A DNA stretch of 64,000 bases from Plasmopara viticola (lineage: Eukaryota; Oomycota; Peronosporomycetes; Peronosporales; Peronosporaceae): the NCBI GenBank assembly GCA_001695595.3, contig MBPM02000070.1, positions 62,001 to 126,000 on the forward strand. The letters run 5' to 3'. Position 1 is the stretch's first letter. Each line of letters begins with the position of its first letter. The notes below the pieces were generated by a model. That model was not told where the DNA came from. It ran no database searches and saw only the letters and a program-made list of their open reading frames with translations. This document shows, in pieces, positions 56,166 through 64,000 of the stretch. A program made the position numbers and the translations under genes.

Positions 56166-56336
56166 TTTTTCGATGGTTTCTGCTCTTGCTGTGATCATGT
56201 CGGTCGTAGCTGCAGTTTTCGAGGCGTCTTTTGTGTCGGTCCTCTCATCGCGTCTTGTATGCGAGGCAATACCAAAACAAGTGCTAACATTAACAAGGAT
56301 CATTATAGCAGTACGTACGAAGATGAGTACGCGCAT
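56166..56336 (-). pseudogene. Effector N-terminus, inverted (unit A)
   Basis: A minus-strand start at 56336 encodes an undamaged signal peptide (MRVLIFVRTAIMILVNVSTC) followed by RRDERTD, the EER-like site, and then TAATTDMITARAETI. At 56166 it runs into antisense sequence of the plus-strand effector half, giving a chimeric 132-codon frame to 55941 with no WY module. It is an effector start captured in inverted orientation. Confidence 0.78.
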
Positions 56337-56639
56337 GCTTGGTCTCGAGACCTTGCAAGTCGAAGTGATTGCGATAGGAAGGCTTGCATTGCGCAGTAAG
56401 TACGAAATGAAGGATGATGTCATGCGGGGTAGATAGCAACAAGGAAGGCTGCACGTACAGACTAGACTAGTCATCCAAATCCTCTTTTAAAATTATCACT
56501 CTTCTTTAGTGTTGGCCTTTTGTTTGTCTTCAGTAGAGCGACTCTATCTATTTAGCTGTCTATGTATTACACTAAGAAGTAGCAGAAGAGATTAAGACAT
56601 TGAAACACACCGTACATCTACTAATAGACTGAATTGTTT

Positions 56640-56880
56640 TGGAGACAGCATTAATGAAGTTGAACAATGGTAACAGATTCGCTGCCTTAACAGGCTAGCC
56701 AATTAGACCCTTCCTCGTACGCAGCCTTCATCGAGTCTGTGCACGCCAGTATCGTACTGTGAGCTTATTTCTAATGTCGCCTTGCAGACTACGCGCATTG
56801 AACTCAATACACCTACCTAACGGCGCACAAAGCCAAATGTGGTCGATTGCTAGAGTTGTTAGTGCCAATCTGCACTTATA
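56640..56880 (-). repeat. Upstream segment R, copy 5 (unit A)
   Basis: A minus-strand copy 300-540 bp before the start at 56336, so the inverted N-terminus carries its own upstream region. Confidence 0.65.
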
Positions 56881-56883
56881 ACT

Positions 56884-57267
56884 CTAGACGTAGGCGAAGA
56901 TTGCTTTAATATTAATTCGTATCAATGATAAACCTATGTCGTGAAATTTAGTACAAGCATCATCCTTTTTCTTACCGAGGTAATACACAATAACGTACTT
57001 TGCAAGTTTATTACCTTTTCGTTTGATACAAGACAGAGTGGCATCGTCAGTACCAATTAGAGTTTCGTCATTTGGCTTTGAAAATGCTTTTGGTGAATCC
57101 TGCTGAAGAAGCCAATGATTGCTAAAGCAGAAATTGCCAGAAACCATTTTAAAGCCTTGCATCAAGCACAAGATCCTTTGACACCACTGGTATATACAGA
57201 ATAAGTAGTGATCTATCTCGAGGTCGACATTATTGCCACGAGCGTCACACAATTTTAGATTTGTCAC
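56884..57267 (-). pseudogene. WY-effector-like remnant (unit A)
   Basis: A 127-codon minus-strand frame. Its middle, FSNHWLLQQDSPKAF ... LIGTDDATL, follows the effector pattern LKEWLLHKESPKKMF ... LIGIDDVTL of E2 with a gap of four residues. There is no signal peptide and no W-x-x-Y pair after it. It may be a diverged fragment of the effector family that kept an open frame. Unit B keeps the same peptide at 61810-62091 almost unchanged, which could mean recent duplication or constraint. Confidence 0.45.
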
Positions 57268-57284
57268 ATACTTGCCGTATCGGC

Positions 57285-58100
57285 CTAGTGATCAATTCTT
57301 TGCCATTTGTTTGCTGTTGTTCGTGCTTGACATTCTCCTCTGCCCAGCGAAACGTTCATTGTGGCTATTCCCGTGCACTTTGAGCAGCAGTGGCAACTGC
57401 ATAGCAAGACGAGTTTGCGCTTCAAGTCCACGACGCCTTTGATTAAATATGACAAGTTGAGAGACGTCGGCAGCAACGGCAAATGGGGAACGCGGCTGTA
57501 CAAAAGGTAAACGACGCCGATTGAGCTGAGAATGGCAATGAAAAAACGGGTCTGACAAACCGAACACTGCCACATCATGGACTCATGGAGCTGTGGTGAC
57601 AAAACCTGCTTGGCGCCGAGTGAAAGGTCGAGATTGTGCTCAATGAGCTCGGAAATGAGCATCAATACCGAGTACTTCGACACAAGCTCGCTAACCTGAC
57701 AGTGAAGCTTCGGCGAGCGTAAACGGCGAAATTCTCGGATCGAATGACTTGTGCGCCAGTGCGGCTGTGAAGCTACCCATTTCCATGCCTTGTCGATCGT
57801 ACATGAGGCCTCTGAATTCAACGTTGTAGCTCGAGACGACGATCGACGTAGTTTGCATCGCTGTCAAAGAGATGACAGAACCCTTCACTTACATCGAGTC
57901 GGAGGTATCCACATGCATGGCCATTTCGCAATGAAATACGATGTGAACGTCCACATGCATGGCCATTTCGCAATGAAATACGATGTGAACGTCTTATGCC
58001 TGTTCGTTCTTCCGCCACATAATCGTTTCCATGTTGTGTTGAGTCTCTTCTGATGTTTGCCACCATTGTTTCGTAAAGCGAGTCTAGTACGAGTAAACCT
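57285..58100 (-). pseudogene. DNAJC11-like fragment (unit A)
   Basis: Middle-to-C-terminal DNAJC11-like sequence. From the right: a degraded stretch matching MQNMVGF/RDEVQQYMEKL; a 42-bp tandem duplication (57909-57992); MYDRQGMEMGSFTAALAHKSF (57800-57740); VSELVSKYSVLMLISELIEHNLDLS and LHESMMW, which parallel LILELDEHGLDLS and LHGSMMW of the copy at 23509-24709. A membrane-like AILSSIGVVYLL follows, and the C-terminal domain start FNQRRRGLEAQTRLAMQLPLLLK (57440-57375) is readable. No J domain is present. Frames shift repeatedly. Confidence 0.7.
57909..57992 (+). repeat. Perfect 42-bp tandem duplication
   Basis: Two exact adjacent copies (57909-57950, 57951-57992) inside the DNAJC11-like fragment, repeating 14 codons (RSHRISLRNGHACG in one frame). 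Unit B has only one copy at about 62830-62875, so it arose after the unit duplicated. Confidence 0.95.
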
Positions 58101-58169
58101 GTCATCAGTTTAGAGAGATCATGCTTGTTAGTACACCGTTTAGGTATTAACTTCAAGAATCCAGCGAGA

Positions 58170-58790
58170 CACAACGTAATTCCGGCATACGAGCAAAACG
58201 GCTGTAATTTGTAAGCATTAATCTACAAAGGCTGATTAGAACGATTTCAATTCCATCAACATATATGTGCACGCGATCTGTACCACAAAAAGCGAGGAAG
58301 TGTAGTACCGTTAGCCCATTTTCTTGTTGTCCGCCGCCACCGCAATAACTATGCGACCGCAATGCCGTTCCGTCGGAGGCAATACTGTACCTATCAAACT
58401 TTTCCATTCTTCGCAGTAAAGAAATTACAGCACCATTCTTGCGGGTGCTTGATCACCGACTTGACTACAGCCTTTAATGTTGGCGCGTGATCACCGACTT
58501 TACTACATTGATCAAATTCACTGTTTTTTTTGAATGCGTGGATTGCATCTCATGGCACAAATTATAAGAATTGCAGCAAAAGTAATAAGTATTGATTCGT
58601 AGTGTTTTTTTTGTGTCTCAGTAAAGCCGAGGCCGCTCCGCTGAAACGAGGCAATAGATATAGCTATCTTGATTGTTGACCTAATGTTTGTATGTATGCG
58701 TTACATGTGTACTTGCGTGGCTGTTTATGAAAAGCAACAATGAAAAGAATATCAGTTGAGCACAAACTTAACAAACGTGATTTTGAGTTA
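58170..58790. repeat. Flank segment F, copy 2 (unit A)
   Basis: Non-coding, related to 2930-3430 and 63150-64000 (GCCGCCGC...ACTATGCGACCGCA, CAGTAAAG...ACCATTCTTGCGGG, GCGTGGATTGCATC). An internal direct repeat TGATCACCGACTT occurs twice (58450-58500). Confidence 0.6.
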
Positions 58791-59319
58791 AACACATAAA
58801 GTGGAGACATTACATACTGGCTATATAGGCACGCTACAGCATAAAGTAACTTGTAAAATAAAACGAAGGTGGTACAGGCAGTCACATGAGCGTATAACTA
58901 ACTTTCTTCATTTGGGAAACTTTCACGATCGAATATACAACTCTTTGCTACAGAATTGCCGAATCTGAAGTCACCACTTTGTGTCGTTACTCGAAGAATC
59001 CTTGAATAATCAATCAAAATCTGGCAGAGCCTTCTCGATGATTTTGTACAATCCTTTTAGTAACCAACTTTGTGTTTCCCCTCTTAGCTACTACACTTTC
59101 TTTTTGCAAGTATTAGCACTTTGGATAACTCCTGTTAACTTTTGATTTGTCTTGTCGTCTTCTGATTAAAAGAATGGATTGAGGTCACAAACACAAGGGA
59201 AATACAGACAAAAAGAGTTGACGAGGAACTAAAACTAATTACTTAGACTCAATTGCTAGAATCTGTTAGCAACTTAGCTTTGACACAGGCAACCGATACA
59301 TGCATACGAGATGGATCTC
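58791..59319. repeat. Effector 3' flank, unit B
   Basis: Non-coding; matches 53870-54350 and 37120-37450 in block order. No gene. Confidence 0.55.
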
Positions 59320-59990
59320 CTCGATTAATCTAGTAATCAGCTAAATTTATTCTGCATTCTGTCCCTGTGTTGCAGCAATTTGAAAGCTGAGTCAATACAT
59401 TCCGCAATTGTCCAACGATTGTCAGCCACGAATCTCCTGTATGCGGCAACTTTCTCTGCAATAAAAGTGTGACATTGATAATGACTTTATCAAGAAGTTT
59501 ATTTTTCACACGCTGATAACACGCGACGGAAGCTAAAAACCGATTCTTGATCACCGACACTTCAGCATTTCGAGCAACAAAAACATTCATGGAATTCGGG
59601 ATGTGCTTGAAATCGTAACATGGATGAGGAATCGAAAAGGTACTGCACCATAGTGTGTGCATGATACTTTGCGAGTGGGAGCTCATATGGCCACCAGTAG
59701 TCAATGCTGTCGGCTGTTCGTTCACGCTCCTGAATCAGACTGACCACCTGATCAAACGGATGCTAAATTCAGCAAACCAAACACTAGATCGCCATCAAAT
59801 GGCTTCGATTCTACGCACAAAGCAATCGACATAATGACTATACAAACGAGAAAGAAGCAGCCGATGTAATCTTCTCGTCAAAAAGGTACTAGTAAGAAAA
59901 CAAGATTTGGGGAAACCGCTGCCATATGCCTCGCACATGCGCTGCAAGGTTCTCAGTCTGGAATTTTACATCCCCAACACTTTCGTGAGC
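59320..59990 (-). pseudogene. Effector E5, 3' fragment (unit B)
   Basis: Unit B counterpart of 54350-55015 with the same breakpoint to segment R. Readable pieces are HTMVQYLFDSSSML (about 59660-59620), ERERTADSIDYWWPYELP (59735-59685), KNRFLASVACYQRVKNKLLDK and DSWLTIVGQLRN (59430-59400). Frame changes and stops are present. Confidence 0.75.
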
Positions 59991-59999
59991 AGTCGACGA

Positions 60000-60300
60000 A
60001 GGCTAAATGTCAACACACGTCAGCGTTCAAACATTCTTCGCCTCGTAATGCAGATTGTCGGACAATTACAGGTGGTTTTGTGCGCTGTTAATACAAAAAG
60101 GTGTTACCGGTAAGGTATGTGTATCAAGTTTTAGGCGTGTAGTCGGTCAGGCGACATTGATAGAAAATTAGCAGTACGATACTGCGGGCCAGGTGCGAGG
60201 AAGAGCAAGACTTTAAAGACACCGATTTTATTACCATTATTAATGCTAAAGATCATTTGCAGCAACCCATTGCTAAATATTCGGTGTGATTATTTCCTGC
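60000..60300 (+). repeat. Upstream segment R, copy 6 (unit B)
   Basis: A plus-strand copy, nearly the same as 55020-55340 with a short deletion near 60190, preceding the effector start at 60530. Confidence 0.7.
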
Positions 60301-60529
60301 TGCCTACTGTGTTTCCAACATAAATTAAATATGTATTACTTTGACATGAAAAATTCACATGATGATTGGTTGTCAGCGTTACTCGATACAAACATTAGGT
60401 CAACATTTAAGAATAGTGAAAAGTAATGAAAGAGGATTTTGTCCACTTGTCTGGTCGCCCTTGCTAGCTCCAAAATCTCTCGCCTTTGTGGTCACAATCA
60501 CTTCACCTTGCAACGTCCCAAGACCAAGC

Positions 60530-61105
60530 ATGCGCGTACTCATTTTCGTACGGACTGCTATTATAATCCTTTGTTAATGTTCGCGCTTGTTATGGTATAT
60601 CCTCGGATACAAGACGCGATGAGATAACACGCATAAAAGACGCCTCGGAAACTGCTGCTACGACCGACATGAGCAGACACCATCGATGGGGTGGATGACA
60701 AAGACAAGTTCTCGTTTACTGGCAAGAACGATAAAGCGAGAAGTTCTGAATTGGTGGTTTTCTCTAATCGACTCGGAGAAAGCGTTGCTCTATTCGTTAC
60801 AGACGATGTGACTCTGTTTACTGCGTGGCTAAAAAGTGCTCGCATTGAGGCGCTTTGGACTTTGATATTGACCGCTTCATTGAAGAGCAACTGCCAATGA
60901 TGTCAATGCCACGTGCGGAGGTAACGTTCGAGTCCAATGCGGTTGAGAAAGTGTTGAGAGATGTGGAATACCAGACTGGGAACCTTGCAGCACATGTGCG
61001 AAGCATATGGCAGCGGCTTTTTCAAGTCTTGTTCTTCTTTTTGGGATCTGGTCAACGAGAAGATTATATCGACTACTTCTTGCTCTTTTGTGAAAATCAT
61101 TAAAT
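60530..61105 (+). pseudogene. Effector E5, 5' half with internal deletion (unit B)
   Basis: Starts MRVLIFVRTAIIIL and then shifts frame, as in unit A. Readable pieces are VDDKDKFSFTGKNDKARSSELVVFSNRLGE (60690-60780), DDVTLFTAWLK, and FDIDRFIEEQLPMMSMPRAEVTFESNAVEKVL with YQTGNLAAHVRSIWQR (60858-61020). It has the same internal deletion and the same downstream inverted junction (near 61106) as 55577-56165. The two copies differ at scattered bases, consistent with tandem duplication of an already broken gene. Confidence 0.8.
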
Positions 61106-61275
61106 TTTTCGGTGGTTTCTGCTCTTGCTGGGATCATGTCGGTCGTAACTGCAGCTTTCGAGGCGTCTTTTGTGTCGGTCCTCTCATCGCGTCGTGTACG
61201 CGAGGCAATACCAAAACAAGTGCTAACATTAACAAGGATAATGATGGCAGTACGTACGAAGATGAGTACGCGCAT
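61106..61275 (-). pseudogene. Effector N-terminus, inverted (unit B)
   Basis: The start at 61275 encodes MRVLIFVRTAIIILVNVSTC, then RRDERTDTKD and AAVTTDMIPARAETTEKF. It then runs into antisense effector sequence. The signal peptide and EER-like site are intact, and there is no effector domain. Confidence 0.78.
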
Positions 61276-61569
61276 GCTTGGTTTCGAGACCTTGCAAGTC
61301 GAAGTGATTGTGATAATAAGGCTTGCATTGCGCGGTAAGTACGAAATGAAGGATGATGTCATGCGGTTAGATAGCAACAAGGACAAGGCTGCACGTACAG
61401 ACTAGACTAGTCATCCAAATCCTCTATTAAAATTATCACTCTTCCTTAGTGTTGGTCTTTTGTTTGTCTTCAGTAGAGCGACTCTATCCATTTAGCTGTC
61501 TATGTATTACACTAAGAAGTAGCAGAAGAGATTAAGACATTGAAACACACCGTACGTTTACTAATAGAC

Positions 61570-61800
61570 TGGTCTGTTTTGGAGACTGCATTAATGAAGT
61601 TGAACAATGGTAACAGATTCGCTGCCTTAAAAGGCTAGCCAATTTAGACCCTTCCTCTTACGCAGCCTACATCGAGTCTGTGCACGCCAGTATCGTACTG
61701 TGAGCTTATTTCAAATGTCGCCTTGCAGACTACGCGCATTGAACTCAATACACCTACCTAACGGCGCACAAAGCCAAATGTGGTCGATTGCCAATCTGCG
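61570..61800 (-). repeat. Upstream segment R, copy 7 (unit B)
   Basis: A minus-strand copy matching 56640-56880, in the same relation to the inverted N-terminus. Confidence 0.65.
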
Positions 61801-61809
61801 CTAACAACT

Positions 61810-62091
61810 CTAGACGTAGGCGAAGATTGCTTTAATATTAATTCGTATTAATGATAAACCTATGTCGTGAAATTTAGTACAAGCATCATCCTTTTTCTTA
61901 CCGAGGTAATACACAATAACGTACTTTGCAAGTTTATTACCTTTTCGTTTGATACAAGACAGAGTGGCATCGTCAGTACCAATTAGAGTTTCGTCATTTG
62001 GCTTTGAAAATGTTTTTGGCGAATCCTGCTCTAGAAGCCAATGATTGCTAAAGCAGAAATTGCCAGAAACCATTTTTAAGCCTTGCATCAA
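61810..62091 (-). pseudogene. WY-effector-like remnant (unit B)
   Basis: 93 codons, nearly identical to the last 90 codons of 56884-57267 (LLEQDSPKTFSKPNDETLIGTDD). A base change upstream breaks the longer frame. Same interpretation as its unit A twin. Confidence 0.42.
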
Positions 62092-62229
62092 GCTTAAGAT
62101 CCTTTGACACCACTGGTATATACAGAATAAGTAGTGATCTATCTCAAGGTCGACATTATTGCCACGAGCTCACACGAATCGGGATTCGTCGGAATCGGCC
62201 TAGCAATTCGATCAATCCTTTGCTATCTG

Positions 62230-63060
62230 TTCGCTGTTGTTCGCGCTTGAGACTCTCCTCTGCCCAGCAAAACATTCGCTATTGCTATTTTGAGCAGCAG
62301 TAGCAAGCTAGTGCACTCGAATAGCAAGTCGAGTATGCGCTACAAGTCCACGCCGACGCTCTTGAATAAATTTGACACGTTGGCAATGGGGACGCGGCTG
62401 CAAAAAAAGGTAAACGATGCCAATTAAGCTGAGAATGGCGATAGGAAAATGGGCATGACAATATAAATACTGCCACATCATGGTCCCATGGAGCTGTGGT
62501 GACAAGAGCTAGTTGGCGCCGACTGTCAGATCGAGATCGTGCTCATCGAGATCGGAAATGAGCATCAATCTGACAATGAAGCTTCGGTGAGCGAGTAAAC
62601 GATGGGATTCTTGGATCATATGACTTGTGCACCCGTGTGGTTGTGAAGCTACCCACTTTTATGCATCGTCGGTCGTACATGAAGCCTTCGATTGTCAACG
62701 TGGTCGTGCTGCGAGACTATGGAAAGCCGCCACGTTGGTGGATAGTCATCTGTGTACAATTAGTGTAGTTTTCAACATTGTCAAGAGATGACGGAACCCT
62801 TGATATGTTACTTATAACAAGTCGGAGGCATCCACATGCATGGCTACTTCGCTTTAGGATACGAAGTGAACGTCTGGAGTCTATTCGTTCCTCCGCCGCA
62901 AGATCGTTTTCATGTAGTGTTGAGTCTCTTGTGGTTTTTCAAGTGGAAGCCGACAACGTTTTGTGGAACGAGATGATCTTGTCCTAGTACTCGGAATCCC
63001 TGTCATCAGCATAAAAAAACCATGCTCGTCAGTCCACCGGTTTGGTATCATTAGCGAGAC
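62230..63060 (-). pseudogene. DNAJC11-like fragment (unit B)
   Basis: Same region as 57285-58100 but more decayed. LHGTMMWQYLYC (62480-62450), a membrane-like FPIAILSLIGIVYLFLQPR (about 62445-62390) and ERRRGLVAHTRLAI (62360-62320) are readable in one frame. Upstream pieces parallel GGFMYDR and HVDSSDL. No J domain. Confidence 0.65.
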
Positions 63061-63149
63061 ATAAAAAATGTAGGACGGACGGAACGGTCCCTTCTCCACC
63101 TCGCTTTTTGTGGTCCAGCTTGTGTAGACGTTTACATGTAATTTAGGAG

Positions 63150-64000
63150 GCTACCACATACACTTTTGTGGTATTAAATCGGGCCCTTAAGAAGTTAAGT
63201 TTTAGCTAATACAATTTACGGTCATTTTGCTCATATACCTGAACCCCAATTACTTGCTGTCTTGACTTATGCGACCGCAAGTTGCTAATCAACTTTTTCC
63301 CTCTTTGCAGTAAAGGAAATATGTCACCATTCTTGCGGGCGCATTGGCAGAAGTCATCGCCGACTTTACCTCAATGGCCTACACCCTTTCGTAATGACGG
63401 CATACATATCAAAAATAATCTCTTAAACCACTATTGGTTCTGTGAACCCCAACTACCTGGTGTTCTCACCCGCGTTTTGTCTGTTTCCCATCTGAGCGTG
63501 CATGGCCTCGGTCGAACACATATCGGGCACGAAGCCACCATTGCCGAGCTCATTAGGGTAGCGGTGACGATAAAGTCACCTGCGACCTCCAAGCCAAGAC
63601 CTACCATAAATAGCTTACCTAAAAGAGCGCGTTTCAGGGAGTAAGACTGTGATTTTAAACGGCCTCTTTCAAATCGGTGGTTTTGTTCAGCAGCAGCTTT
63701 GCATCTTACTATTATTTCACGTACCTATAATGCGTGGACTGCGTTAATTCATATGAGTTGCAGCAAATGAAAAAAGCATTGATTATCGGCCGAAACTAGT
63801 TTATACGGCCTGGATTAGTTGCTGCGACTTTGCTTTATTGGCTTGTAACACAACGCAGAAGCTTTATCAATTAGTATACTACTCAAAATCGATTTGAAAT
63901 TATCTTTCAGAGTCAAGGCCAATGCACTGTTGGCGCAAGTGCAATACCAATTGTACGTACCATTGCTTTGAAAGCGTGGATTGCATCATCATGGCACAAA
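63150..64000. repeat. Flank segment F, copy 3 (unit B), to window end
   Basis: Related to 2930-3430 and 58170-58790. It includes, at about 63500-63660, sequence matching the RING gene 3' flank (CACCATTGCCGAGCTCAT, CCAAGCCAAGACCTACCATA). The pattern continues past the window edge, so a further unit may follow. Confidence 0.6.

Noticed and set aside
1..64000. tRNA, rRNA, CRISPR, telomeric repeats
   Set aside because: A reading for GTTCRA-type T-arms, rRNA-like stretches, regularly spaced repeats and TTTAGGG arrays found nothing convincing.

Overview
The window looks like a piece of a downy-mildew-type oomycete genome (Peronosporales, most like Plasmopara or Bremia; the species cannot be resolved from the sequence alone). 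Three things point there. There is a family of secreted WY-fold effector proteins with a signal peptide and an EER-like acidic/basic patch but no RXLR. There is a second, RXLR/dEER-like effector with tandem W-x-x-Y modules. There is also an oomycete-style initiator just before a RING gene. The landscape is gene-poor and transposon-rich, and nearly every gene-like object is broken. I see only two intact host-type open reading frames: the 544-residue effector at 24919-26553 and the RING-H2 protein at 35212-36231. A third effector, at 37650-39035, has a 461-codon frame but has lost its C-terminus.

Layout: 1-2405 is a decayed hAT transposase (minus). 2461-2520 is a 28-bp-arm hairpin. 2580-9907 is a minus-strand effector pseudogene split by a Copia LTR retrotransposon (5054-9792) with a perfect 5-bp target duplication. 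11086-12864 is bounded by inverted repeats and carries a Mutator-like (MULE) transposase N-terminus on one strand and a broken phosphoenolpyruvate carboxykinase fragment on the other, so it looks like a Pack-MULE. 12922-13248 is a short LINE-derived element. About 13400-22430 is a long decayed LINE (minus) whose ORF1 has a CCHC knuckle and an OTU-type protease-like domain and whose ORF2 has endonuclease and reverse transcriptase. 22950-23470 is a MULE fragment that abuts a truncated DNAJC11-like pseudogene (23509-24709, minus), which lies head to head with the intact effector. 27617-28721 is a broken RXLR/LWY effector. 29040-34190 holds only transposase debris and unrecognised DNA.

34214-34535, 41719-42876 and 53183-53493 are members of one LINE/short-element family, each with its own 13-16 bp target duplication. 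The RING gene (35212-36231) is followed by the minus-strand truncated effector (37650-39035). 39890-41200 is a MULE transposase pseudogene with a SWIM finger. 42890-52830 is a roughly 10-kb stretch in which I recognise nothing beyond one hairpin. 52832-52925 is a fragment of the RING gene. From about 53500 to the end there are two tandem copies (units A and B, offset about 4.93 kb) of a composite block: effector 3' fragment (minus), upstream segment R (plus), internally deleted effector 5' half (plus), inverted effector N-terminus (minus), R again (minus), a WY-like remnant (minus), a DNAJC11 fragment (minus), and flank F.

Taken together the window is an effector birth-and-death locus. One RING/effector/DNAJC11 neighbourhood has been copied, inverted, internally deleted and invaded by at least four classes of mobile element. 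A recurring small-scale signature is the short-loop, near-perfect palindrome, seen six times and mostly inside transposon or pseudogene sequence, where one arm can be recognised as the original and the other as an inverted copy.
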